From: Rhizobium cauense
Lineage (GTDB): Bacteria; Pseudomonadota; Alphaproteobacteria; Rhizobiales; Rhizobiaceae
Length of the DNA: 64,000 nt
NCBI RefSeq assembly: GCF_019511525.1
Contig: NZ_JAEUAT010000002.1
Span: 62,001-126,000, forward strand
Direction: 5' to 3'
The number at the start of each line of letters is the position of its first letter. Position 1 is the first letter of the stretch. The notes under the pieces were generated by a model that saw only the letters and a program-made list of their open reading frames with translations, did not search any database and had not been told where the DNA came from. Shown here piece by piece: positions 1-8,572 of this stretch. A program made the translations under genes and the position numbers.

Positions 1-2
1 GC

Positions 3-3000
3 GAGCGCACCGGCGGAAAGTCCTCAAGCGGACAGCGGGTCGAGACCTTCCGCTATTTTGCCAATCTGGCGATTGGGCTTTGCGAGGGACCTGTTGCCCG
101 CGTCCGTCGCGTCTGGGCTGATGGCAAGGAACTCGACCTGACGCGCGTCGAGATGCGGTTCTATCCCGGCGATCGCAACCAGCAACCCGATCCGTTGATC
201 GAGGCCAAGCAGGGAGCTGGCATGGCACCGGCCTATCGCGGGCTTGCCTATGTGGTCTTCGAGCGATTGCCATTGGATGCTTACGGCAATCGCATTCCGC
301 TGCTGCAGTTCGAGGTGGTTCGCCCGATCGGCGCGCTCGCGAGTGAGATCAGGGCTGTCTGCATCATTCCGGGCTCGACCGAGCACGGCTATCGCGCGGT
401 CGCGGTCTCCGAAAGCACCGGCGCTGGGAGCGCGCGGCTTCTGAACCGCAACAGCCTGCAAGGGCTGACCGACTGGGACGTTTCGATCGACGAGTTGACG
501 GCGCTCTGCCCAAACCTGGAGCGCGTCGCGCTGGTCGTCTCTTGGTTCGGGACCGATCTGCGCGCGGGCGAATGCCGGATCGTGCCGGGGGTGGAAATAT
601 TGGCGCGCGACGAAAGCAGCCCGTGGTCGGTTTCCGGCTATTCGCGCGACACGGCCCATCTGGTCAGCCGGAGCGGTGGTGGTCCCGCCTATGGCGGCAC
701 GCCTGATGATGCGAGTGTTGTCTCGGCGATTGCCGATCTCAAGGCTCGCGGGCTTGCCGTCTACCTCTACCCCTTCGTGATGATGGATATTCCGGCCGGC
801 AATGGCCTGCCGGATCCTTATGGGGCATCAAGTCAGTCTGCCTATCCCTGGCGCGGGCGGATCACCTGCCACCCAGCGATAGGGCAGCCTGGAACCGTGG
901 ATAGGGCCGGGGAGGCAACAAGCCAACTGTCCGCGTTCACAGGGGCGGCGCAGGCAACCGACTTTTCCATCCACGGGCAGCGTGTCACCTATGCCGGCGG
1001 CGAGAACAGCTATCGCCGTTTCATCCTGCACTACGCGCAACTGGCAAAAGCGGCGGGTGGTGTGGACGGGTTCATTGTCGGATCGGAGTTGCGCGGGCTG
1101 ACCCAGGTGCGCGATGCCGCCAATGGGTTTCCATTCGTCGCGGCGCTGGCGGCTCTCGCTTCGGATGTGAAGGCGCTCCTGCCGGGGACGAGACTGACCT
1201 ATGGAGCCGATTGGAGCGAATACTTCGGCTACCATCCGCAGGATGGCAGCGGCGATGTCTATTTCAACCTTGATCCGCTCTGGTCGTCGCCGGCGATCGA
1301 TGCTGTCGGCATCGATAACTACATGCCGCTGGCGGACTGGCGGGATGACGATCTCGCGAACGCCAGCCCTGATGGTTTCCGGACTGCCGACGACCTCCAA
1401 GCGATGACCGCTGCGATCACGGCGGGCGAGGGTTTCGATTGGTATTATGAGAGCGATGCGGCTCGCCGGACGAGGCAGCGTAGCCCGATTTCGGGTGGGC
1501 TTGCCGGAAAGCCCTGGGTCTTCCGCTACAAGGATATCGCGGGCTGGTGGACCAATTCCCATCACGAGCGTATCGGCGGCGTGGAAAACCCGACGCCGAC
1601 ATCGTGGCTTCCGTACAGCAAGCCTGTGTGGTTCACCGAACTCGGCTGCGGCGCCATCGACAAGGGCGCCAACCAGCCGAATGTCTTTGCCGATCCGAAG
1701 TCGGCGGAAACTGCCGCTCCTTATTTTTCCAACCGAACCCGCGCCGACACTATGCAGCGGCGCTTCCTCGAGGCCCATCTTGCATGGTGGGGCAGCGGTG
1801 GTCCTCCAGCCGGAATGGTCGACCCGGCGCACCTTTTTGTCTGGTCGTGGGACGCGCGGCCATTTCCGGCCTTTCCGCAGAATACCTCGACATGGAGCGA
1901 TGGCACCAACTGGCGCGTCGGACATTGGCTCAACGGCAGGCTCGGCAGTGGCACACTGGCTGAGGTGGTGGCTGCTCTGCTGCGGGATCACGGCTTTAGC
2001 GATTTCGACGTGTCGGAGGTCAGTGGCGATCTGTTGGGATATGTGCAGGGGGACATTGCATCCGCGCGCAGCCTGATCGAGCCGCTCCTGGAAGCGTTTC
2101 AGATCGATGTGCTCGAGGATGCGGGGCGGCTGCGCTTCCGGTCCCGCATGCGTGCAAGCCTGCTGGCGCTGCCGGTTGACATTCTTGTCGATCGCGAAGA
2201 AGAGCCGCTGTGGCAGGAGACGCGTGGTCATGACAGCGATTTTGCTGCCGAAGCCTTGCTGAGCTTCTACAACCCCGACCTCGACTATGAGCAGGCGAGT
2301 GCCCGTTCCCATCGTGTGGCCCAATCGACGAGCCGGGTCATCCGGCAGGATCTCACAGCCGTCCTGCCGGAGGAGACGGCGCTTGCCGCCGCCGAGGCAC
2401 TGCTGCGCGACAATCGCATTGCGCGGCGGTCCATCCGCTTCTCGCTGCCACCCAATAAGATGCGTATCCAGACTGGCGATGTCGTTACGCTGCCCGGAGG
2501 ACCACCGGGGCGGTTCCTGATCACCCGTGTCGAAGATGGGGACGCTCGCCGGGTGGATGCGCGCGAGTTCGCCTCGTCTGGCGGAGCTATTGCAGGGACG
2601 GTCGGTGGTGAAAAGCCGAGCAGCGACGGCGGTTCGAACCTGTTTGCACCCGTCGTTCACCTGATGGATCTGCCAAGATTCGATGGCAGCGATCCCTCGA
2701 GCTTCGCCCGTGGCGCTGCCTTTGCAAGACCGTGGACAAGGATTGGATTGTCGTCGTCTGCCACGACGGAGGGGTACAAGGGCAGGGTGCTCCTCGATCG
2801 CCCCGCTCGGATCGGTACATTGACGAGTGGGCTGGCTGCCGGGGTCATTGGCCGTTTCGATTGGTCGCAGCCACTCGAACTGGCTCTTCCGTTCGGCGGT
2901 CTCGCTTCGGCACCGGCCACATCCGTTATGAATGGTGCCAATCTGTTGGCGGTCTTGTCGGTCAACGGTGCCTGGGAAGTCGTGGCGTTTCGCGAGGCGG

Positions 3001-3566
3001 AGGAGATAGCGAGCGGGCGCTGGAGGCTGCAGGGTCTGCTGCGGGCGCTCGCGGGTACCGAGGATGCGATGCTTTCGGGAGCGGCGGTTGGTTCGGCCGT
3101 CGTGCTGCTCGACGAAGCAGTCAAGCCGCTCGGCCTCGGGCGCGACGAAATGGGACTACGGCTCAACTGGATTGCCGAAACAGCCGCATCGCTAAGCAAG
3201 GTGGGTCCTTTGACCTTCGAAGGCGGACTGCGGGCGGAGACCCCGCTCGCACCCGTCCACATCAGGTGCAAGCGTACTGGCGACGATGTGAAAGTCACGT
3301 GGATCAGGCGCGGGCGAGACGATGCCGACAGTTGGCTCTCTGCCGACATTCCCCTGGATGAGCCGTTCGAGCGCTATCGTGTCGAAATTCTGGACGGCGA
3401 TGCGGTATTCAGGACAAGCGAGGTCGAAGGGGCGGAATGGATCTATGCGTCGGCCGACGAACTCGCCGACTTCGGGCAACGGCAGGAGAGCCTGAGCGTA
3501 CGAATCCGGCAACTGGGCGAACGCGTCCCGCTCGGGATTCCGGCCCATGCGATTTGTTTGTTGTAG
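3..3566 (+). CDS. GTA/phage-tail baseplate megatron protein (5' end outside window)
   Basis: The reading frame is open from base 3, so the gene begins upstream of the window; the ATG at 153 is internal. About 1187 residues are visible, typical of the large terminal protein of Rhodobacter-type gene transfer agents. The middle (roughly window bases 960-1860) is the GTA TIM-barrel-like region, with glycoside-hydrolase-like stretches such as GFIVGSELRGLT and AVGIDNYMPLADW. It is followed by a phage-tail-type beta-rich region (about 2080-2560) and a long C-terminal part. In the family it is a baseplate/host-contact component of the tail. The stop is 27 bases before the next small membrane gene. 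The family call is firm. Whether the cluster makes active particles cannot be judged, because the rest lies outside the window. Confidence 0.9.
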   Translation, partial: ERTGGKSSSGQRVETFRYFANLAIGLCEGPVARVRRVWADGKELDLTRVEMRFYPGDRNQQPDPLIEAKQGAGMAPAYRGLAYVVFERLPLDAYGNRIPLLQFEVVRPIGALASEIRAVCIIPGSTEHGYRAVAVSESTGAGSARLLNRNSLQGLTDWDVSIDELTALCPNLERVALVVSWFGTDLRAGECRIVPGVEILARDESSPWSVSGYSRDTAHLVSRSGGGPAYGGTPDDASVVSAIADLKARGLAVYLYPFVMMDIPAGNGLPDPYGASSQSAYPWRGRITCHPAIGQPGTVDRAGEATSQLSAFTGAAQATDFSIHGQRVTYAGGENSYRRFILHYAQLAKAAGGVDGFIVGSELRGLTQVRDAANGFPFVAALAALASDVKALLPGTRLTYGADWSEYFGYHPQDGSGDVYFNLDPLWSSPAIDAVGIDNYMPLADWRDDDLANASPDGFRTADDLQAMTAAITAGEGFDWYYESDAARRTRQRSPISGGLAGKPWVFRYKDIAGWWTNSHHERIGGVENPTPTSWLPYSKPVWFTELGCGAIDKGANQPNVFADPKSAETAAPYFSNRTRADTMQRRFLEAHLAWWGSGGPPAGMVDPAHLFVWSWDARPFPAFPQNTSTWSDGTNWRVGHWLNGRLGSGTLAEVVAALLRDHGFSDFDVSEVSGDLLGYVQGDIASARSLIEPLLEAFQIDVLEDAGRLRFRSRMRASLLALPVDILVDREEEPLWQETRGHDSDFAAEALLSFYNPDLDYEQASARSHRVAQSTSRVIRQDLTAVLPEETALAAAEALLRDNRIARRSIRFSLPPNKMRIQTGDVVTLPGGPPGRFLITRVEDGDARRVDAREFASSGGAIAGTVGGEKPSSDGGSNLFAPVVHLMDLPRFDGSDPSSFARGAAFARPWTRIGLSSSATTEGYKGRVLLDRPARIGTLTSGLAAGVIGRFDWSQPLELALPFGGLASAPATSVMNGANLLAVLSVNGAWEVVAFREAEEIASGRWRLQGLLRALAGTEDAMLSGAAVGSAVVLLDEAVKPLGLGRDEMGLRLNWIAETAASLSKVGPLTFEGGLRAETPLAPVHIRCKRTGDDVKVTWIRRGRDDADSWLSADIPLDEPFERYRVEILDGDAVFRTSEVEGAEWIYASADELADFGQRQESLSVRIRQLGERVPLGIPAHAICLL

Positions 3567-3593
3567 GTTAGGTTTCCCTTGGAAGGAGAGAAA

Positions 3594-3809
3594 ATGCTCG
3601 ATCTCAAGAATTGGTACAGTTCGAAAACCATTTGGGGCGCGGTTATATCGGTCGTCGCGTCAGTGTTGCATTTTACCGGTATTGATCTTGGCGCGGCCGA
3701 CAAGAGCCAGTTGGTGGATTCGATCGTGAACATATCAGGCGCGCTTGGCGGTCTTTTGGCTGTCTATGGGCGGGTAACCGCGAGGGCGGCCATCAAGTCC
3801 GCCAGCTGA
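3594..3809 (+). CDS. Small membrane protein, holin-like, at the end of the GTA cluster
   Basis: This is a 71-residue protein starting MLDLKNWYSSKTIWG. The ATG at 3594 follows a strong ribosome binding site (GGAAGGAG about 5 bases away); an upstream TTG at 3579 is less likely. The segment from about residue 11 to 27 (WGAVISVVASVLHFTGI) and a second stretch near 44-57 (NISGALGGLLAVYG) are hydrophobic, giving a two-helix membrane protein with a basic tail (RVTARAAIKSAS). Size, topology and position directly after the megatron gene suggest a holin or other phage-tail accessory membrane protein. That role is inferred from context, not from a motif. Confidence 0.7.
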   Translation: MLDLKNWYSSKTIWGAVISVVASVLHFTGIDLGAADKSQLVDSIVNISGALGGLLAVYGRVTARAAIKSAS

Positions 3810-3817
3810 GGCCGGTG

Positions 3818-3848
3818 CGGCGAGCGAACCAGTTCGCCGTCCATTTTT
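3818..3848 (+). terminator. Probable rho-independent terminator after the GTA cluster
   Basis: Stem CGGCGA (3818-3823) pairs with TCGCCG (3834-3839), followed a few bases later by a run of five T (3844-3848). It lies 8 bases after the stop of the holin-like gene. The stem is short, so confidence is moderate. Confidence 0.5.
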
Positions 3849-3955
3849 GAACACGCCTGGCGCGAATTCGAATTGTTCCAAACATCAGGGATTACAAGGC
3901 ATTCATTTGCCATTCAGGTCGCTTGAGTACATAGTCTGGGCCAAGTTGGTATCCA

Positions 3956-4219
3956 TTGAAAGCATTGCACATGGCCTCTCCCTTGAGCGTCGCAGCGCTA
4001 GCCGCAGGGCTTGCGATAACGTCGCCCTCACCGGATAATTCGCGTACCCTGACAGTGCGCGTTGCAGGCGATTGCAGCGAGGCAGCGCGGGAGGTTGTGG
4101 AAAAGACGGGAGGTCAGCTCCTGTCCGTGCAGCCTTTGGGCGATAGCTGCATCATCACCGTCCTCGTCCAGGGGAACGGCCAGCGCCCCCGCAAGGTAAC
4201 CGTCAAGGTTCCGATGTAG
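3956..4219 (+). CDS. feuN: FeuN-like small periplasmic regulator of FeuPQ
   Basis: A protein of 87 residues if started at TTG 3956 (MKALHMASPLS), or 82 if started at ATG 3971. An N-terminal hydrophobic stretch of about 20 residues (SVAALAAGLAI) looks like a signal peptide. The mature part is small, has two cysteines (DCSEAAREV and GDSCIITVL) and ends in a basic tail. It lies 53 bases upstream of the FeuP-type regulator. In Sinorhizobium meliloti a small periplasmic protein, FeuN, encoded just upstream of feuPQ, restrains the FeuQ kinase. Size, export signal and position match. The TTG start adds a lysine before the hydrophobic core, which suits a signal peptide, but neither start has a clear ribosome binding site. 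Confidence 0.75.
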   Translation: MKALHMASPLSVAALAAGLAITSPSPDNSRTLTVRVAGDCSEAAREVVEKTGGQLLSVQPLGDSCIITVLVQGNGQRPRKVTVKVPM

Positions 4220-4272
4220 GCAGAATCGGCCTATCTAGACGCCGAAGATATCAAGCGGAGTAAAGCGGACCG

Positions 4273-4944
4273 ATGCGCATTCTGGTAGTCGAAGACGATG
4301 TCAACCTGAACCGGCAGCTCAGCGATACCCTCAAGGAAGCTGGTTACGTCGTGGACCAGGCGTTTGATGGCGAGGAAGGGCACTTCCTCGGGGATACCGA
4401 GCCCTACGACGCGATCATCCTCGATATCGGCCTGCCGGAACTGGATGGCGTGACGGTCCTCGAGAAGTGGCGCGGCGCGGGTCGCGGCATGCCGGTGCTG
4501 ATCCTGACGGCACGCGACCGCTGGAGCGACAAGGTTGCCGGTATCGATGCCGGCGCCGACGATTATGTCACCAAGCCTTTCCATGTCGAGGAAGTGCTGG
4601 CCCGCATCCGCGCCTTGATCCGCCGCGCGGCGGGGCATTCCTCGTCCGAGATCATCTGTGGGCCGGTGCGGCTCGATACCAAGAGTTCCAAGGCGACGGT
4701 CAATGGCGTGGCGCTGAAGCTGACGTCGCATGAATACCGGCTGCTGTCCTATCTGATGCACCACATGGGGGAAGTGGTTTCGCGCACCGAGCTGGTCGAA
4801 CATATGTACGATCAGGATTTCGACCGCGATTCCAACACGATCGAGGTTTTCGTGGGCCGCCTTCGTAAGAAGATGGGCGTTGATCTGATCGAAACGGTGC
4901 GCGGGCTCGGCTACCGCATCCAAGCGCCGAACAATGCGAATTAA
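4273..4944 (+). CDS. feuP: FeuP response regulator (OmpR family)
   Basis: A 223-residue two-domain regulator. The receiver domain (about 1-115) has the acidic pocket D8/D9, phospho-acceptor D51 (IILDIGLPELDG) and K101 in VTKPF. The C-terminal OmpR/PhoB winged helix (about 125-218) includes LTSHEYRLLSYLMH and TIEVFVGRLRKKM. The stop overlaps the start of the kinase gene by 11 bases, so the two are translationally coupled. In rhizobia FeuP with FeuQ controls cyclic-glucan export (ndvA) and osmoadaptation needed for symbiosis. No ndvA is in this window. The call rests on strong similarity and on the feuN-feuP-feuQ order. Confidence 0.92.
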   Translation: MRILVVEDDVNLNRQLSDTLKEAGYVVDQAFDGEEGHFLGDTEPYDAIILDIGLPELDGVTVLEKWRGAGRGMPVLILTARDRWSDKVAGIDAGADDYVTKPFHVEEVLARIRALIRRAAGHSSSEIICGPVRLDTKSSKATVNGVALKLTSHEYRLLSYLMHHMGEVVSRTELVEHMYDQDFDRDSNTIEVFVGRLRKKMGVDLIETVRGLGYRIQAPNNAN

Positions 4945-6337
4945 GTCACTTACCGCACGCGTTTTGCTGCTGACCACGATCTGGTCGACCGTCGCGCTTG
5001 TTGTCATCGGTCTTCTTATCTCGACTCTGTACCGGAAAAGCGCGGAGCGGGGGTTTCAGGACCTGTTGCGGGCCCAGCTCTACAACGTCATCAACTCCGT
5101 GACGATCGGTGATCAGGGAGCGCTCAGCGGCAGCCCGCAGCTCGGCGATCTGCGCTTCGCGCAGCCGAAAACGGGATGGTACTGGGTGGTCGAGCCACTC
5201 GGCACCTACACCGCCCCGCCGCTGGTATCGCCCTCGCTAGGCTCGGTCTCGATTCCCGTTCCTTCGGTTCTTGAAGCGCCCTTCGACAAGAACTACGAGC
5301 GCTACTACCAGGTAACGGATGCCTCGGGGAACCGTATCCAGGTTGCCGAGACGGAGGTCGTGCTCGATACTGATGGCCGCGCTGCCCGCTTCCGCGTGAC
5401 CGGCAACGTCGATGTGGTCGAAGACGACGTTCGCAATTTCTCCCACAGCCTCTACCTGGCTCTTGCCGGTTTCGGCGTAGGCAGTCTGATCGTTAACGCG
5501 CTGGCGATTCTCTACGGCCTCAAGCCGCTCGACAAGGCGCGTGCGGCGCTGGAGCGCATTCGCGCCGGCGAGAGCGAGCAGTTGAAGGGCGAGTTTCCTC
5601 GGGAAATCCTGCCGCTCGCCAACGAGGTCAACGCGCTGATCGACAGCAACCGCCGCATCGTGGAACGGGCGCGCATGCAGGTCGGCAACCTGGCTCATTC
5701 GCTGAAGACGCCGATTGCCGTGCTGCTCAACGAGGCGCGCGTTTTGGAACGCTCACACGGCGATCTCGTACGCAGTCAGGCAGAGGCGATGCAGGGGCAA
5801 GTGCAGTCCTATCTGAACCGGGCCCGTATCGCCGCGCAGCGCGAATCAGTGCTTGCCCGCACCGATGCCGAGCCGGCGCTGGAGCGGCTGGTGCGCGTCA
5901 TGCGCCGCTTGAACGTCGACAAGGAGTTCGAACTCGATGTGACGCCGCCCCATCTTGCCGTTGCGATGGAGCAGCAGGACCTCGAAGAGGTGGTCGGCAA
6001 CCTCCTCGAGAATGCCGCCCGTTTCGCAGCGGCCAAGGTTAGGCTTTCTGTCAAGGAAGCGCCGGAGGACATCAAAGGTGTGGAAGGCAGCGGCCGTCGC
6101 CATTGGATCGAGCTTGTCGTTGAGGACGATGGACCGGGGCTCGAGCCGGATCAGATCCGCGAAGCGCTGAAGCGCGGCAAGCGTCTGGATGAAAGCAAAC
6201 CCGGTACAGGCCTTGGGCTTTCGATCGTTACGGAGATCTCCAACGAATATCAGGGACGGCTCGAATTATCCCGCGGTGAGTGGAAGGGCCTGAAGGCGCG
6301 TCTTATTCTGCCCGGCATCACAAAGGATGTTGCGTGA
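4934..6337 (+). CDS. feuQ: FeuQ sensor histidine kinase
   Basis: A 467-residue inner-membrane kinase. The first transmembrane helix is at about residues 8-32 and a second at about 173-196, bounding a periplasmic sensor domain of about 140 residues. A HAMP-like linker leads to the dimerisation/phospho-acceptor box VGNLAHSLKTPIAVLL with H255. The ATPase domain carries N-box NLLENAARFA, G1 VEDDGPGLE and G2 GTGLGLSIV. It overlaps feuP by 11 bases. FeuN is thought to act on the periplasmic domain. The architecture is complete, with no missing motif. Confidence 0.92.
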   Translation: MRIKSLTARVLLLTTIWSTVALVVIGLLISTLYRKSAERGFQDLLRAQLYNVINSVTIGDQGALSGSPQLGDLRFAQPKTGWYWVVEPLGTYTAPPLVSPSLGSVSIPVPSVLEAPFDKNYERYYQVTDASGNRIQVAETEVVLDTDGRAARFRVTGNVDVVEDDVRNFSHSLYLALAGFGVGSLIVNALAILYGLKPLDKARAALERIRAGESEQLKGEFPREILPLANEVNALIDSNRRIVERARMQVGNLAHSLKTPIAVLLNEARVLERSHGDLVRSQAEAMQGQVQSYLNRARIAAQRESVLARTDAEPALERLVRVMRRLNVDKEFELDVTPPHLAVAMEQQDLEEVVGNLLENAARFAAAKVRLSVKEAPEDIKGVEGSGRRHWIELVVEDDGPGLEPDQIREALKRGKRLDESKPGTGLGLSIVTEISNEYQGRLELSRGEWKGLKARLILPGITKDVA

Positions 6338-6452
6338 GCAACTGCTTGATGTCACAAAGACATAGGCGATTGCATAGCATGCATTGCCTTATTGCCGACA
6401 CGGCGCGGTGTACGTGTGACGGCTTGATTGACACTGATTCTGGTTCGACTGA

Positions 6453-6878
6453 ATGATGCTACGTTCGCAAGGCATGATTGTTTCCTCGCTTCTCGTCGCC
6501 ATGACGCTTTCGGGGTGCCAATCGACAAAAAGCGGCAGTTCAAGCGGCATATTCTCGAGGAAACCGTCGGCTTCGGCAGGTTACATCACGGCGCTACAAG
6601 GCGGCATTATCGGTCGCAGCGGTGTGGAACTCGGCAGTAGCGACCGCCAGCGTGCCCTTGAAGCAGAGTATCGCGCTCTCGAAGGGGCTGCTGTCGGGCA
6701 ACCCGTCGTCTGGAGCGGGCGAAACGTCAGCGGCAGAGTTGTAGCCTCCGCCCCTTATCAGGTCGGTTCGCAGAATTGCCGCCAGTATACCCATAGTGTA
6801 ACAATCGACGGCAAGGAAACGGTGGCGCGCGGTTCAGCCTGCCGAAACGACAACGGAAGCTGGTCGCCGCTCGGCTAA
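6453..6878 (+). CDS. Surface-antigen-type lipoprotein (RT0821/Lpp0805-like)
   Basis: A 141-residue exported lipoprotein. The signal peptide ends in a lipobox LSGC with the lipidated cysteine at residue 22. The mature protein resembles the rickettsial 17 kDa surface antigen/RT0821 family: a glycine-rich region (YITALQGGIIGRSGVEL), then ALEAEYRALEGAAVGQPVVW and a C-terminal stretch with two cysteines (NCRQYTH and SACRNDNG). An internal ATG at 6474 (MIVSSLLVAM) would give a shorter signal peptide and is an alternative start. It stands alone between feuQ and the ccm operon. Function is unknown beyond probable outer-membrane location. Confidence 0.75.
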   Translation: MMLRSQGMIVSSLLVAMTLSGCQSTKSGSSSGIFSRKPSASAGYITALQGGIIGRSGVELGSSDRQRALEAEYRALEGAAVGQPVVWSGRNVSGRVVASAPYQVGSQNCRQYTHSVTIDGKETVARGSACRNDNGSWSPLG

Positions 6879-6989
6879 TCGGTTTCCACGAGGTAGGATG
6901 AGGCGCTTGGGAGCGGCCAAACGCCTCAATTAATCGTCATTGCGGCTTTGCGTGTTGGAATAGATGTCCGCTTCGAGTATTTGGCGATT

Positions 6990-8123
6990 ATGCTTTTCTG
7001 GATTCTTGTGGCCGTTCTTACGGCGGGTGTCGCCGCTGTTCTGCTTTATCCGCTTTTGCGAGGCGCGAGAGTGGCGGACGATACGCATGCCGGCGAGGTC
7101 GCGGTGTATCGCGATCAGCTGCGCGAACTTGATCGTGACCTCGCAGGCGGGCTGATATCGCCCGAGGAAGCTGAATATGCGCGTGCCGAAATTGGCCGGC
7201 GTCTCATTTCCGTCTCGGCCGCGCCAATGGTCGATCGCAAGACCTCAAAGCATCATCGTCTTTCTGAGGCGTTCGTGCTGTTGCTCCTGCCGATCATGGG
7301 GCTCTGTCTTTACATGCTGGTTGGGCGGCCGGACTTGCCGTCGCAGCCGCTAGAGGCCCGCCTGGAAAACCCCGGCAACGACATGGCCATACTGGTCGCC
7401 AAGGCCGAGCGGCATCTGGCCCAGAACCCGGACGACGGCAAGGGCTGGGATGTGCTGGCACCGATATACTTCAGCACGATGCGGGTTGCCGAAGCCGAAA
7501 CGGCCTATCGCCATGCGATCCGTCTGCTGGGCCCAACCTCGGCAAGGCTTGATGGTCTCGCTGAGACGTTGATGGCGATGTCCGGCGGCGTCGTCACCGA
7601 AAATGCGCGCCAGGCGCTGGAGGAGTCGCTTCGGCTAGAGCCTGACAATCCGAAGGCCCGCTTCTACATTGCACTTGGCATGGAGCAGGCCGGGCAAACG
7701 GCAAACGCCAAGGCGGCCTTCGAAGCGCTTGCCAGCGAATCCCCTGCCGACGCGCCCTGGATGCCACTTGTCACCGAGCATATCGCGAAGAATGGCGGTG
7801 CATTACCAAGCGGTGCCGGTCAGGCACCGGGCAATCCGACACAGGCAGACGTCGCGGCCGCAGACAGCATGACCACAGGCGACCGACAGCAGATGATCCA
7901 GGGCATGGTGGAAAGCCTCGACGCCCGGCTCTCCGAAGACCCGAACAACCTCGAAGGCTGGTTGCGGCTCGTTCGTTCTTATGTCGTATTGAAGGATAAG
8001 GATCGTGCGGCTGAAGCTCTGAAACGTGGACTGGCGACGTTCCCTGCGAGCAGCGAGCAGGGCAAGCAACTGCTGGCATTGGCACGAGAGCTCGACATCG
8101 CGACAGAAGGAATGACGGAATGA
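6990..8123 (+). CDS. ccmI: Cytochrome c maturation protein CcmI (CycH)
   Basis: The ATG at 6990 is chosen because [23 protein letters not shown] starts directly with the first membrane helix, as in CycH/CcmI proteins; the frame is open further upstream to 6948. The product is 377 residues. The N-terminal helix is followed by [17 protein letters not shown], typical of the family, then a second helix (about 95-112) and a periplasmic TPR region to the C terminus. CcmI holds apocytochrome c for haem ligation by CcmF/CcmH. The stop overlaps ccmE in an ATGA, so the genes form one tightly coupled operon. Confidence 0.93.
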   Translation: MLFWILVAVLTAGVAAVLLYPLLRGARVADDTHAGEVAVYRDQLRELDRDLAGGLISPEEAEYARAEIGRRLISVSAAPMVDRKTSKHHRLSEAFVLLLLPIMGLCLYMLVGRPDLPSQPLEARLENPGNDMAILVAKAERHLAQNPDDGKGWDVLAPIYFSTMRVAEAETAYRHAIRLLGPTSARLDGLAETLMAMSGGVVTENARQALEESLRLEPDNPKARFYIALGMEQAGQTANAKAAFEALASESPADAPWMPLVTEHIAKNGGALPSGAGQAPGNPTQADVAAADSMTTGDRQQMIQGMVESLDARLSEDPNNLEGWLRLVRSYVVLKDKDRAAEALKRGLATFPASSEQGKQLLALARELDIATEGMTE

Positions 8124-8572
8124 CGCGCAAGCAGAAACGCTTGGCAATCATTGGTGGCGGGATGGGCTTCATCATTGCCGCCGTACTGCTCGTCATGTTC
8201 GCCTTCAGCCAATCCGTGGCCTATTTCTATATGCCGGCGGATGTCGTGAAGAACCCGGTGCCGCCCGGAACCCGGATCCGCCTTGGCGGTCTGGTCGGCG
8301 AGGGAAGCATTGTGCGCGGTGCCGGCTCGACCGTGCAGTTTGCCGTGACAGACGCGACCGGCGATCTGGTCAGAGTAAGGTATACCGGTATCCTTCCCGA
8401 CCTCTTCCGGGAGGGGCAGGGTGTCGTGACCGAAGGCCGCTTCGAGACGGGCAGTGACGTCTTCACCGCCGATACGGTGCTTGCCAAGCACGACGAGAAA
8501 TACATGCCGAAGGAAGTGGCCGACAAGCTGAAGGCGCAGGGTCTCTGGAAGGAAGGGGAGGCAGTGCAATGA
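8120..8572 (+). CDS. ccmE: Haem chaperone CcmE (CycJ)
   Basis: A 150-residue protein with a single N-terminal membrane anchor (about residues 8-30) and a periplasmic beta-barrel domain. The covalent haem-binding site is visible as [10 protein letters not shown], with H124 and Y128. CcmE receives haem from CcmC and delivers it to CcmF. It overlaps ccmI and ccmF by 4 bases each. Length and motifs are fully typical. Confidence 0.96.
   Translation: MTRKQKRLAIIGGGMGFIIAAVLLVMFAFSQSVAYFYMPADVVKNPVPPGTRIRLGGLVGEGSIVRGAGSTVQFAVTDATGDLVRVRYTGILPDLFREGQGVVTEGRFETGSDVFTADTVLAKHDEKYMPKEVADKLKAQGLWKEGEAVQ

Noticed and set aside
828..2660. Long open frame (610 codons) antisense to the megatron gene
   Set aside because: It is composed of arginine-rich, low-hydrophobicity sequence typical of the antisense of GC-rich coding DNA, and the plus-strand frame is a clear family member.
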